DNA of 40,765 nt, taken from the IMG/VR virus record IMGVR_UViG_3300044799_000427, positions 1 through 40,765 of that record; one strand, written 5' to 3'. Positions 15,220-22,013 of the stretch are shown here, in pieces (the stretch's first letter is position 1; each line of letters begins with the position of its first letter). The translations under genes were made by a program, and so were the position numbers. Origin of the DNA: a virus. Under the pieces are notes generated by a model. The model did no database searches. It was not told the DNA's origin and saw only the letters and a list, made by a program, of their open reading frames with translations.

Positions 15220-15874
15220 GATCATTGTGGTCCAGAACGACATGAGCCGCGAAGGGCAGCGGTGCCTGCATGTCATGTCGAACAGGCCGATGCGGAAAGG
15301 GGCGATTCATGAATCGCCCCTACCGGTAATCCCGAATTGGGCAGACATGAAGGAGTGGGAGGATGAGATCCATCTGCACCATCTGGCAGCCACGTGGCTG
15401 GCCAGGGAAGCGATGTATTACACTTTTCGGCGGGAGGGAAATGGAAAGAAGCACCCGGTGGTGGTGTGGGCGACCCCTATCCCCGCTTCGGCGACTCATG
15501 TCGCCGAAACAGCCGATGGCGGCTTGAGGCCGCCTCGGCCAGCCCCTTCCCTGACGGAAGAGCACCGTCCGGAGAAAGGGAGCATAGTGAGTTGGGACGA
15601 AATCAAGGTGGCGGCGGTGGATGCTGCAATAATCTTCTTTGGCACATTCGATTACTGGCCGAGAGTGGTCTGGGTACGGAATTGGCCGAAGGGATTGAAG
15701 GAAGAGGATGCATTCATCCCGATCGGGGAAGGGTATGGGATGGATCTAATCGCAGTGCGATGGGCGATGGATGGGTTCGTTATTGTTGGCGGTGGATTGC
15801 CGGCGACTCATGTCGCCGAACCAGCTGAGGGCGGCTTATGGCCGCCTCGGCTAGTCAACCAGAAAAGGAGTTGA
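15212..15874 (+). CDS. Hypothetical protein with three repeat insertions
   Basis: 220 residues from ATG 15212. Short unique segments (KIIVVQNDMSREGQRCLHVM; DEIHLHHLAATWLAREAMYY; IKVAAVDAAIIFFGTFDYWP) are interrupted by peptides that come from palindromic elements: KGAIHESPLPVIP (15298..15324), ASATHVAETADGGLRPPR (15486..15540) and ATHVAEPAEGGLWPPRL at the end (15800..15854). Function unknown. The elements are multiples of three in effect, since the frame stays open. Confidence 0.65.
   Translation: MDKIIVVQNDMSREGQRCLHVMSNRPMRKGAIHESPLPVIPNWADMKEWEDEIHLHHLAATWLAREAMYYTFRREGNGKKHPVVVWATPIPASATHVAETADGGLRPPRPAPSLTEEHRPEKGSIVSWDEIKVAAVDAAIIFFGTFDYWPRVVWVRNWPKGLKEEDAFIPIGEGYGMDLIAVRWAMDGFVIVGGGLPATHVAEPAEGGLWPPRLVNQKRS
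15298..15324. repeat. Palindromic element (family B) in a CDS
   Basis: GGGGCGATTCATGAATCGCC then CCTACC: a perfect inverted repeat with the CGCCCCTACC right end shared by other family B copies. Confidence 0.65.
15486..15540. repeat. Double-hairpin element (family A), copy 1
   Basis: TTCGGCGAC/GTCGCCGAA hairpin followed by GGCGGCTTGAGGCCGCC. In frame within the gene at 15212. Confidence 0.8.
15800..15854. repeat. Double-hairpin element (family A), copy 2
   Basis: CGGCGACTCATGTCGCCG then GGCGGCTTATGGCCGCC. It forms the end of the coding frame that stops at 15874. Confidence 0.8.
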
Positions 15875-15876
15875 AC

Positions 15877-16257
15877 ATGAACGACATATTTGTTGGCGTG
15901 AAGGAATGGCATTGCAAAAATGGGCATCTGCTTGGCCTAGTGAAACGGGTCAAGATCGAGTTACCAGATGGGATGGCGCTGCATGTCAGCCGACTGCTAT
16001 TATTCCGACAGGCAGTGGACCGGGAGGCGGTCAATCTCGAAGAGATTGACGTGATCGCAGCCGTGGAGGGGACAGCGCTGGAGATCCGCTGCTCGGTATG
16101 CGGGGAGGTGCGCCCCTGGTACATCGGGGCGGATGCGATGGAGAGGCTGCTGGAGAAGATCGCCCCAGCACCGGCTTCGGCGACTCGTGTCGCCGAAACA
16201 GCCGATGGCGGCTTGACGCCGCCTCGGCTAGCCCCTTCCCAAATTAAAAATTTGTAG
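15877..16257 (+). CDS. Small Cys/His protein with repeat-derived tail
   Basis: 126 residues. AAAGGAG precedes the ATG. WHCKNGH (12-18) and RCSVCGEV (about 71-78) make a likely split zinc ribbon around a beta-rich core. The tail from about residue 98 (ASATRVAETADGGLTPPRL) is encoded by a family A palindromic element and is probably not part of the original protein. Confidence 0.68.
   Translation: MNDIFVGVKEWHCKNGHLLGLVKRVKIELPDGMALHVSRLLLFRQAVDREAVNLEEIDVIAAVEGTALEIRCSVCGEVRPWYIGADAMERLLEKIAPAPASATRVAETADGGLTPPRLAPSQIKNL
16175..16230. repeat. Double-hairpin element (family A), copy 3
   Basis: TTCGGCGACTCGTGTCGCCG and AA, then GGCGGCTTGACGCCGCC. In frame at the 3' end of the gene at 15877. 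Confidence 0.8.
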
Positions 16258-16278
16258 AGTGGGAAAAGGAAGGTTGAA

Positions 16279-17112
16279 ATGAAGACGAAAGATGGTGAGT
16301 GGTGGGATTATTCCTGGAACATCTTGCCAGGTTGCACGAAGGTCAGCCCGGAATGCGACCACTGCTGGGCACGGGCGATGGCAAAGCGCCTGCAGGGGAT
16401 GAAAAAGCCAGGGTATGAGGGTCTTGTGAATGGACGAGGTAACTGGACCGGAAGGGTGAACATTCTAGGGGACCGGCTTGGGAAGCCACTGCACCTGAAA
16501 CGACCGCGAGTGATCGCCGTCAACCTGATGGGAGATCTGTTTCACCCGAATGTGCCGATGGATTTCGCCGACAAGGTATTTATGACCATGTTCCAAGCTG
16601 ATTGGCATATTTACATGGTATTGACAAAACGGCCGGAAAGGATGGCTGAATTTTGCAAGAATGAATATGGAATAAAGAATATACCCAAAAATATCTGGCT
16701 TGGAACGACGGCCGGGACGCAGCGCAGCGCCAACGAGCGCTGGGCACCGATGATGCTGATCAACCAGATGGGTTGGAAAACCTGGGTGAACAGCGAGCCG
16801 CGGTTGGAGGCGATCAATTGGCACGGGTGGAACTTCTTGAAGCGGATGGTGACAGGCGGGGAGAGCGGGCCATATGCCAGGCCAATGAGACCGGCGTGGC
16901 CACGGGCGGACCGGGACTGGTGCCAGGATCATGGGGTGGCGTTCTGGTTCAAACAGTGGGGAGAATGGGGGCCAGAGGTGTCCGGTGTGGACCTTTGGAA
17001 TTATGGTATGACGACGATGGGAGATGAAATCTTGTTCCGGTTTGGGCGGAGGCTGGCAGGGCGGATGCTGGATGGGCGAACATGGGAAGAGGTGAGATAT
17101 GTCGACGCGTAG
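16279..17112 (+). CDS. DUF5131 / phage Gp37-Gp68 family protein
   Basis: 277 residues. The start WDYSWNILPGCTKVSPECDH with C19, C26 and C29 is the signature of the DUF5131 (phage Gp37/Gp68) family, whose CxxxxxxCxxC cluster recalls radical-SAM-like iron-sulphur sites. Other family features are LMGDLFHP, LTKRPERM, WLGTT and GGESGPYARPM. The reaction is not known to me; relatives are frequent in phages and mobile elements. It overlaps the next gene by 14 bases. Confidence 0.88.
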   Translation: MKTKDGEWWDYSWNILPGCTKVSPECDHCWARAMAKRLQGMKKPGYEGLVNGRGNWTGRVNILGDRLGKPLHLKRPRVIAVNLMGDLFHPNVPMDFADKVFMTMFQADWHIYMVLTKRPERMAEFCKNEYGIKNIPKNIWLGTTAGTQRSANERWAPMMLINQMGWKTWVNSEPRLEAINWHGWNFLKRMVTGGESGPYARPMRPAWPRADRDWCQDHGVAFWFKQWGEWGPEVSGVDLWNYGMTTMGDEILFRFGRRLAGRMLDGRTWEEVRYVDA

Positions 17113-17620
17113 ATTTTCAGCAACACAACAAACAACAATCAAGGATCTGCAGCGGATCATGACCAAGATCGCGGCCACATCGCTGCGGATCGAGCAGGAT
17201 GTAATGGGCGGAAGCGTGAAGGTGATCTTCGACCGGGCAGGGAAGCGATATATCCGGGAATGCATGCGCTGGCCGGACAGTCTGGATAACCTAAGAGCCA
17301 TCGGATTGCAGATCGATTATCTCTACCGTGCCCTGGAAGTCTACGGGGTTGATATGAGCGAGGTAAGTTTTGACCAGGAATTCGATAATGTTTTTGCCGG
17401 TTTCCTGGCAACACCGGACGACAATGCATTACTGCTGGGAGATGGTCTAGCACACTGGTGGGAAGTATTGGGGATCAAGCCGGATTCCAACCAGAATGAT
17501 ATTCGCAACGCATTCAGGTCGCTGGCACGGATCCATCATCCGGACGTGGGGGGGAACGAAGAGGATTTCAAGCGGCTAAGAGCAGCCTTTGATGAGGCAA
17601 TGAAGGCGGTGAAGAAATGA
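17099..17620 (+). CDS. J-domain protein
   Basis: 173 residues. The C-terminal J-domain (about 119-166, HWWEVLGIKPDSNQNDIRNA) holds the HPD tripeptide at 147-149, needed to stimulate Hsp70 (DnaK). The N-terminal part (1-115) is not recognised. The phage protein probably recruits host DnaK for replication-complex remodelling or head assembly. GAGGTGAGAT precedes the ATG. Confidence 0.85.
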   Translation: MSTRRFSATQQTTIKDLQRIMTKIAATSLRIEQDVMGGSVKVIFDRAGKRYIRECMRWPDSLDNLRAIGLQIDYLYRALEVYGVDMSEVSFDQEFDNVFAGFLATPDDNALLLGDGLAHWWEVLGIKPDSNQNDIRNAFRSLARIHHPDVGGNEEDFKRLRAAFDEAMKAVKK

Positions 17621-18096
17621 AAGCCCTCACTCTCACCCAACCTTGGGCTACCCTGGTGGCAATCGGGGCAAAGAAGATAGAAACCCGCTCCTGGAATAGG
17701 AATTATCGCGGGCCGTTGGCGATTTATACTGGCAAGGACACCAAATTCATAAGCATGCGAGGAAAAGACTACATTTGTGATGAACATCCTTTTCGGGATG
17801 TTTTGATGAAGGCTGGAACATTCCCTTGGAAAAACAATTATCCCGGTGATTTCCCTCTCGGCTTCGTTATTGCAACTTGCGAGCTTATCTCCATCAAAAA
17901 GATTGATGAATATGACTGGCTTCCAGGAGCCGTATGGAAATTTGGTACTCGCTATTGGAATGGTTCTGAGCAGGAAAAAGCCTTTGGTGACTATACCCAA
18001 GGTCGCTATATGTGGTTCCTAGCAAATGTCAAAATTTTACCAGAGCCGATCGCAGCAAAAGGCGCCCTTCTCTTATGGGAATGGAACGAGATATGA
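17617..18096 (+). CDS. ASCH-domain protein
   Basis: 159 residues. The start KALTLTQPWATLVAIGAKKI ... ETRSW, then YRGPLAIYTGK and GFVIATCELI, is the ASCH beta-barrel, related to PUA RNA-binding domains; some ASCH proteins act on modified nucleosides. Its start overlaps the J-domain gene stop (ATGA). Its G+C is visibly lower than that of the replication genes. Confidence 0.85.
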   Translation: MKALTLTQPWATLVAIGAKKIETRSWNRNYRGPLAIYTGKDTKFISMRGKDYICDEHPFRDVLMKAGTFPWKNNYPGDFPLGFVIATCELISIKKIDEYDWLPGAVWKFGTRYWNGSEQEKAFGDYTQGRYMWFLANVKILPEPIAAKGALLLWEWNEI

Positions 18097-18458
18097 AACG
18101 CATCCAACGAAAGCGGACAAAGAGTTGGAAAATGCCACCTAACACTATATATGTTGGCAGGCCAGGAAAATTCGGTAATCCGTTTTTGACTGCGGCTGAA
18201 TATGATAAATGGTTATCTGGCAACAGCCCATTTGTTGGTAGATCTGGTGGAGAGAATTCTCCCCTATCTGTGAAACGGAGATGGATATTGAAGCATATTC
18301 AAGATTTACTTGGGCATGACCTAGCTTGCTGGTGCCCACTCGATCAATCTTGCCATGCTGATGTTCTGTTGAAACTGACAAACGAGGTAAAGAAATGTAT
18401 GCCAGGTGCGATCCTATACCTGGTGATGGGTGGGAGGTCAATCCGTGGGTGTGGATGA
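18093..18458 (+). CDS. DUF4326 family protein
   Basis: 121 residues, coupled to the ASCH gene by ATGA. IYVGRPGKFGNPF (22-34) and the later DLACWCPLDQSCHADVLLKL are diagnostic of DUF4326, a small phage and bacterial family with a conserved Cys-x-Cys...Cys-His group. Function unknown. The last 20 or so residues overlap a small ORF in another frame. Confidence 0.85.
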   Translation: MKRIQRKRTKSWKMPPNTIYVGRPGKFGNPFLTAAEYDKWLSGNSPFVGRSGGENSPLSVKRRWILKHIQDLLGHDLACWCPLDQSCHADVLLKLTNEVKKCMPGAILYLVMGGRSIRGCG

Positions 18459-18481
18459 TTGAATTCCGGAGGGTTAATTAA
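18395..18481 (+). CDS. 28-residue peptide overlapping DUF4326 (possible)
   Basis: GAGG 9 bases before an ATG, encoding MYARCDPIPGDGWEVNPWVW and eight more residues. Its TAA is 1 base before the next ATG. Trp/Pro-rich content looks protein-like, but it overlaps a recognised gene. Confidence 0.3.
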   Translation: MYARCDPIPGDGWEVNPWVWMIEFRRVN

Positions 18482-18482
18482 G

Positions 18483-18734
18483 ATGTTGAATAACCAAGAA
18501 TTGACAATCAATGAAATTCAGGACGCATATAACAACCTGCCGGAGAATGATAGAACGGCGTTGGATGTCCTGGTCAATGATCTGATCGCAGTGATGAAAG
18601 CGAAAGGAAGGGAAAAGACACTGAGATTGTTCGGTGAGCATAGAATGATCCAGTTCGGGCCGATGCAGGCGCTGGAGTTGCTGGCGAAAGTAGGAGTATG
18701 GTTGATCTACCACCCGCCGATTGGCGAGGCTTGA
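18483..18734 (+). CDS. Hypothetical last gene of the early region
   Basis: 83 residues, mostly helical (MLNNQELTINEIQDAYNNLP..., then LNDLIAVMKAKGREKTLRLFGE-like helix). GGAGG precedes the ATG. It ends 12 bases before the convergent gene at 18747, and no strong terminator is visible between them. No family recognised. Confidence 0.65.
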   Translation: MLNNQELTINEIQDAYNNLPENDRTALDVLVNDLIAVMKAKGREKTLRLFGEHRMIQFGPMQALELLAKVGVWLIYHPPIGEA

Positions 18735-18746
18735 TTGGCAAAACGG

Positions 18747-19274
18747 TTATGATTTTTTTAGCGCCTCGATCTCCCTGCGCAGGACGCGTGTGCGCCGTTG
18801 TGGGTTGGGCTCGTTCGGGTCCGGGTAGCCGGCGATTTTTCGACGGCTGATCATCTGCGAGAGCGATGACACCGATTTGCCGCTGATCCCGGCCGCCTGG
18901 CTGAGCGTGATCAGCTCGTCTCCGCCTGCCCATAGGTGCGCCCGCAGGACCAAATTGCCCATCGGCGACGCCCACCAATCCCCGGGAATGTGATATGCGC
19001 CTGGCAGGCCCGGCCGGGCAAACATCCACTCACAGAGTTCCTGCACGGCGCCCAGGGTTTCGTCAGTGTTGGTCTCGTTGCGTTCCACCAGTCCCTCAGC
19101 GGCCGCGGCGATCTCGCGTAGATTTTGTCCGAGCAGTTGATCGTAGAGCTGCTCCGGTGTCACGTGCGGGAGCTCCGCCCCGACCACTGTCTGGCTGGCC
19201 TGCCAGTTGAGGGCCTGCCACCACTCGGCCAAAAATTCCTCGATGATTTTTTTATTGCTTGCGCTGATTTCCAT
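18747..19274 (-). CDS. DNA-binding protein of the leftward island
   Basis: 175 residues, GGAGG 5 bases before the ATG. Long helical N-terminal part with AEWWQALNW (about 16-24); the C-terminal region (about 125-160, LITLSQAAGISGKSVSSLSQMISRRKIAGY) is a helix-turn-helix of the excisionase/MerR-like kind. It is the last gene of the leftward unit and a candidate for binding the 16-bp operators upstream of that unit. That link is inference. Confidence 0.7.
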   Translation of the reverse strand: MEISASNKKIIEEFLAEWWQALNWQASQTVVGAELPHVTPEQLYDQLLGQNLREIAAAAEGLVERNETNTDETLGAVQELCEWMFARPGLPGAYHIPGDWWASPMGNLVLRAHLWAGGDELITLSQAAGISGKSVSSLSQMISRRKIAGYPDPNEPNPQRRTRVLRREIEALKKS

Positions 19275-19320
19275 ATTGCCTCCATTTTTTCGCTCATCAG
19301 GCCGGGCCAGTTTCCCGGCG

Positions 19321-19347
19321 ACGTGGACGGCGGGAGGCCGTCCACGT
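19321..19347. repeat. Palindrome between the leftward genes
   Basis: ACGTGGACGG and CCGTCCACGT are perfect 10-bp arms around 7 bases. No T-run follows on the minus strand. It may be another mobile palindromic element or an mRNA-stability hairpin. Confidence 0.6.
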
Positions 19348-19357
19348 TTCGCGTCTG

Positions 19358-20326
19358 TTATTTAACCAGGTCCTTGCCGTCGTAGGCTGGATCGGTTATT
19401 ACGATTGCCTCGCGCGGCTCAGGTTCCTCTTCATCGTATTCATCGAGTTCCACTTTGTGATCTCTGGCCTCTGCGGTCAGCCAGACGATATCCACGGAGA
19501 CACCAGGATGCGCCGCCAGGAGAGCTGACTGTTCGTCCAGCGCCTCGAGGTTGGGGCATGAGCGTGAGCGCCATTCGGCGGTGTTCTCGAAATCGAGCAC
19601 ATAGCCTGGATATTCCAGCGCCGACCGCTCGATCAGGTATTTGCGGGTGCAGTCGTACCCGGCAGCCACGGCGCGGCGCAGATGCTCGGAGCCATGCTCG
19701 TCGATCCATGCTTGGCGTGCGGCCGCAGCCTGCTCGGCCGCGCTGCGTTTGCGCGCCTCATATGCCTGGTGCTCAGTCTCTATCTCTGCCCTGCGGATGG
19801 CCGCCATCGCGTCGTACTCGGCGTGCACTGCATCGTACTCAGAGCGATCGACTTGCAGCCGGACGCCGTTTCTGGCCAGATCGTTGTTGCGCCAGAGCGT
19901 GATGTCGTAATCTGCACCGATCACGCGCCGGGTCAGACAATCGCGCAATGCCTGGATTTTTTTCGCCAAATCCGCCTCGCAGACCTGGCGGCGGTTGATA
20001 TCATACTCGATCTGCGCAGCCTGTTTCTCGGCCTGCATCCGCTGGCCGTGGGCAATGACAGCCTCCAGATCCGGGATCGCATCGAGCTCGACCGACTCCA
20101 GGTAGAGTTTGGGATCGTCGAACATCACGTAACGATCCCATTTCCCGATCTCGAGCCTGAGATCGGCGCCGCATACAGTGATAACGGCCTGCCGCTGTTC
20201 GGGCGTGGCCGCGGCCATGTCCAGTTCGAGAGCCTGTTTGCTCTCCGGGAGCTGGCCGGTGGTCACGAACTGGCGCTGGCGAGAGGGCTCGCTCAGCAAA
20301 AACGTGACGTGCAGTTTGGTATCCAT
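19358..20326 (-). CDS. Unknown protein with acidic tail (leftward island)
   Basis: 322 residues from the ATG at 20326, chosen because GAGGAG lies 5 bases upstream; a longer open frame back to 20668 has no support. Begins MDTKLHVTFLLSEPSRQRQF, then a charged helical or coiled-coil middle (about 85-215, many Ala/Glu/Arg), and ends with an acidic stretch (ELDEYDEEEPEPRE, about 295-308). No family recognised. The product of an independently promoted island between early and late genes is a candidate accessory or host-modifying protein. Confidence 0.72.
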   Translation of the reverse strand: MDTKLHVTFLLSEPSRQRQFVTTGQLPESKQALELDMAAATPEQRQAVITVCGADLRLEIGKWDRYVMFDDPKLYLESVELDAIPDLEAVIAHGQRMQAEKQAAQIEYDINRRQVCEADLAKKIQALRDCLTRRVIGADYDITLWRNNDLARNGVRLQVDRSEYDAVHAEYDAMAAIRRAEIETEHQAYEARKRSAAEQAAAARQAWIDEHGSEHLRRAVAAGYDCTRKYLIERSALEYPGYVLDFENTAEWRSRSCPNLEALDEQSALLAAHPGVSVDIVWLTAEARDHKVELDEYDEEEPEPREAIVITDPAYDGKDLVK

Positions 20327-20457
20327 ACTGTCTCCTCGCGGCACTCGCCGCATTGTGTATTGCCGTCTGCCTGCGCCCACTCGGGCGCTGATCCTGCGCC
20401 ACCAGCAATAACGGCATTTGCAGGGTTGGCCGGATTTGTCGGCTCCGGCCGGGCCAC
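20293..20457 (-). CDS. 54-residue ORF between leftward genes (weak)
   Basis: GTG start without a clear ribosome site. Pro/Ala/Asn-rich first half, then QCGECREE and a C-terminal C-x4-C, possibly a zinc site. It overlaps the start of the 322-residue protein. The other frames here are also open, so I am unsure. Confidence 0.22.
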   Translation of the reverse strand: MARPEPTNPANPANAVIAGGAGSAPEWAQADGNTQCGECREETVWIPNCTSRFC

Positions 20458-20466
20458 GTCGATCGA

Positions 20467-20577
20467 TCAGTATCCCAGCATGTTGATCTGGATGAGCTCC
20501 AGGAGGGTGGGGATGGTTGGGGTGGTTGGGGTGGTAGGGGTAGTAGAGGTAGTAGGGGTGTTGCTGTTCTGGTTCAT
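20467..20577 (-). CDS. 36-residue Thr/Pro-repeat protein
   Basis: First gene after the leftward promoter. GAGGAG lies 6 bases before the ATG. MNQNSNTPTTSTTPTTPTTP, then TIPTLLELIQINMLGY: a low-complexity Thr-Pro repeat followed by an amphipathic helix. It could be a leader peptide or a small protein-binding peptide. Repeat number could vary by slippage. Confidence 0.55.
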   Translation of the reverse strand: MNQNSNTPTTSTTPTTPTTPTIPTLLELIQINMLGY

Positions 20578-20656
20578 TTTGTTCTCCTCGGGCCACTCGG
20601 CCCATTTTGTTTTCCGGGACACTCGCCCCGGTTGATAGGGTGATCTGACTATCTAT

Positions 20657-20685
20657 ATTGTACATCAATTTTATATAATTGTCAA
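20657..20685 (-). promoter_or_regulatory. Leftward island promoter
   Basis: On the minus strand TTGACA (20680..20685), 17 bases, then TACAAT (20657..20662). A near-consensus sigma-70 promoter for the genes at 20577 down to 18747. Operator O1 fills its spacer. Confidence 0.8.
20666..20681. promoter_or_regulatory. Operator O1
   Basis: CAATTTTATATAATTG, a near-palindrome lying between the -35 and -10 boxes of the leftward promoter, where binding would block RNA polymerase. Confidence 0.65.
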
Positions 20686-20696
20686 GTGTTTTTAGG

Positions 20697-20712
20697 CAAT
20701 TTTATAAAATTG
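20697..20712. promoter_or_regulatory. Operator O2
   Basis: CAATTTTATAAAATTG, a perfect 16-bp palindrome 31 bp (about three helical turns) from O1, so two bound proteins would sit on the same face of the DNA. Confidence 0.65.
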
Positions 20713-20725
20713 ATACAATGATACA

Positions 20726-20935
20726 TTAAGCCTTTTTTGTTGTGAGAGCCTCCCAGGAGCAGTTGCCGGTGTTTTTTGGTGATTCGCGATCCCCGGGTTT
20801 TGCCTCCAAAATGCTAAAAAACCGCTTTTCAGCCCGAAAACCCCGATTTTGGCGATATTTGATGCCCCCACAGGTGGGGGATGAAACTGCCATTTCCACC
20901 CTGATCAGCGCCGAAATACCCCCATAGGTGGACAT
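20726..20935 (-). CDS. 69-residue ORF (weak)
   Basis: ATG at 20935 with GGAGG 7 bases upstream, a good site. The sequence (MSTYGGISALIRVEMAVSSP...) is basic and matches nothing I know, and it lies upstream of the leftward promoter in an otherwise non-coding region, so I doubt it. Confidence 0.28.
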   Translation of the reverse strand: MSTYGGISALIRVEMAVSSPTCGGIKYRQNRGFRAEKRFFSILEAKPGDRESPKNTGNCSWEALTTKKA

Positions 20936-21129
20936 CGGACAGCCTCCTCCCTCAAACTGCCCCCATGTTGCCCCAGGATCTCTGCAAAAAAGGGGGGATA
21001 TATAAGTACCGGCAATTGCATAAAGTTGTATTTATTTTGACCACCATATACAGGCAAAACATGGATAAATCGCCATGTCCCCCTATATATGCTGGAAGAA
21101 AAACCTGAAAAAGCCTGTTTTTTGTTAAC

Positions 21130-21145
21130 CAATTTTATACAATTG
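21130..21145. promoter_or_regulatory. Operator O3
   Basis: CAATTTTATACAATTG, the third copy of the 16-bp operator, extended by C and G at its ends. It lies about 80 bases upstream of the late promoter, so the same protein may act on both transcription units. Confidence 0.6.
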
Positions 21146-21223
21146 GCGGCCTGAGACCATTTGGGAGCCGATCAGGAGATTGTTTCGACCAACTATGAGG
21201 GATTAGAGAATTAATCTAAGGAC

Positions 21224-21252
21224 TTGACAAAGAAATGAAATAGTTGTAATAT
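21224..21252 (+). promoter_or_regulatory. Late promoter
   Basis: TTGACA (21224..21229), 17 bases, TAATAT (21247..21252), with TATAAT also present 3 bases later. Same -35, spacing and GTTGTAATAT as the early promoter at 2968. Transcription would start near 21259 and run into the late genes. Confidence 0.78.
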
Positions 21253-21327
21253 AATCATACAACTGAATATCTTTTAGCAGCCTCGATGAAGTTGATTGGG
21301 GCAAGCCCCAAGTAAAGGTTCTGAGCA

Positions 21328-21357
21328 AACCCGTCGTGCAATGCACGGCGGGTTTTT
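21328..21357 (+). terminator. Leader terminator before the late genes
   Basis: CCCGTCGTGC-AAT-GCACGGCGGG hairpin (one mismatch) followed by six T. It lies about 70-100 bases after the expected late transcript start and 20 bases before the first late gene, so most transcripts would end here unless antiterminated. A smaller hairpin (TTGGGGCAAGCCCCAA) lies just upstream, near 21296..21311. The product would be a structured RNA of about 100 nt. Confidence 0.75.
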
Positions 21358-21376
21358 TGTTTCCGGAGGAGGAAAC

Positions 21377-21739
21377 ATGATCAATAAATTTTCTGAAACA
21401 TTGAAAAGCCCTCGTTTCTGGGCAGCCATCCTGGCAATTACTTTCATCCTGCTCAAGGTTTATGCCCCAATTTTGAAAATCAACGAGGTCGATCTGACCA
21501 GCGCGGTGATTGCCCTGGTGGCGTTCATCGCCGCGGCCAGCGTGTCATCGGCACCATCCTATCTCGACATATTGAAATCCCTCCGATTTTGGAGCCTGAT
21601 CGTCAGCCTGATGTTTGTATTCATCCGGACATTTTGGGCGGCCTGCCCGCTCAGCGAGGCGGATGTGCAGATGCTGGTGGTGGCGCTGGGTGCCGGATCC
21701 ATCGGCGTGAGCTACCGCCCGATCGGCGAGACATTATAA
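21377..21739 (+). CDS. Duplicated membrane protein (possible holin)
   Basis: 120 residues. GGAGGAGG precedes the ATG. About four membrane spans. Two halves look duplicated: ETLKSPRFWAAILAITFILL (about 6-25) and DILKSLRFWSLIVSLMFVFI (about 65-84), each followed by a second span (VALVAFIAAASV; LVVALGAGSIGV). Small size, hydrophobicity and place at the head of the late genes suggest a holin or membrane lysis factor. Not proved, since the endolysin is at the far end of the operon. Confidence 0.65.
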   Translation: MINKFSETLKSPRFWAAILAITFILLKVYAPILKINEVDLTSAVIALVAFIAAASVSSAPSYLDILKSLRFWSLIVSLMFVFIRTFWAACPLSEADVQMLVVALGAGSIGVSYRPIGETL

Positions 21740-21740
21740 A

Positions 21741-21983
21741 ATGTCGGGCGTCAGCAACAATCAGGTGCTAAAGGAGATCCAGGCATTACGCCAGGATCTC
21801 ACGGCACTGTCAAATCTGCTGATCGGATGCGCAGAAGAACCTGAAAAACCCGGGCTGGTGGAACGGATACGCATCCTGGAAGGGAACCAGCGCATGGTCA
21901 AATGGCTGGCAGGAGTTGCCATCGTGATCGTGATCGGCGACGTGGTGACCAAGGCAATCAGTTTGTATCGAGGCATGCCGTAA
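21741..21983 (+). CDS. Coiled-coil plus single-span membrane protein
   Basis: 80 residues: N-terminal helix (NNQVLKEIQALRQDLTALSN), middle helix (GLVERIRILEGNQRMVKWL) and a C-terminal membrane span (VAIVIVIGDVVTKAI, about 59-74). This layout is typical of XhlA-like phage lysis accessory proteins. It starts 1 base after the previous stop, without a clear ribosome site, so it is probably coupled. Confidence 0.65.
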   Translation: MSGVSNNQVLKEIQALRQDLTALSNLLIGCAEEPEKPGLVERIRILEGNQRMVKWLAGVAIVIVIGDVVTKAISLYRGMP

Positions 21984-22013
21984 TAGTATACAGGCGAACG
22001 GCTGGAGTTCCTG

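Larger units (their letters stand above)
20713..21223. other. Intergenic control region, no confident gene
   Basis: About 500 bases between the divergent leftward island and the late promoter. It contains one weak ORF (20726..20935), several C-rich and G-rich short runs (CCCCCACAGGTGGGGG near 20867, a perfect short palindrome; GGGGGGATATATA near 20993), and operator O3 at 21130. No RNA family recognised. Confidence 0.5.

Noticed and set aside
20327-20668. Long N-terminal extension of the 322-residue leftward protein
   Set aside because: It would cover the Thr-Pro repeat gene in another frame and lacks a ribosome site; ATG 20326 has GAGGAG.
20905-21132. 75-residue leftward ORF
   Set aside because: It would start with TTG inside operator O3, has no ribosome site and no recognisable content.
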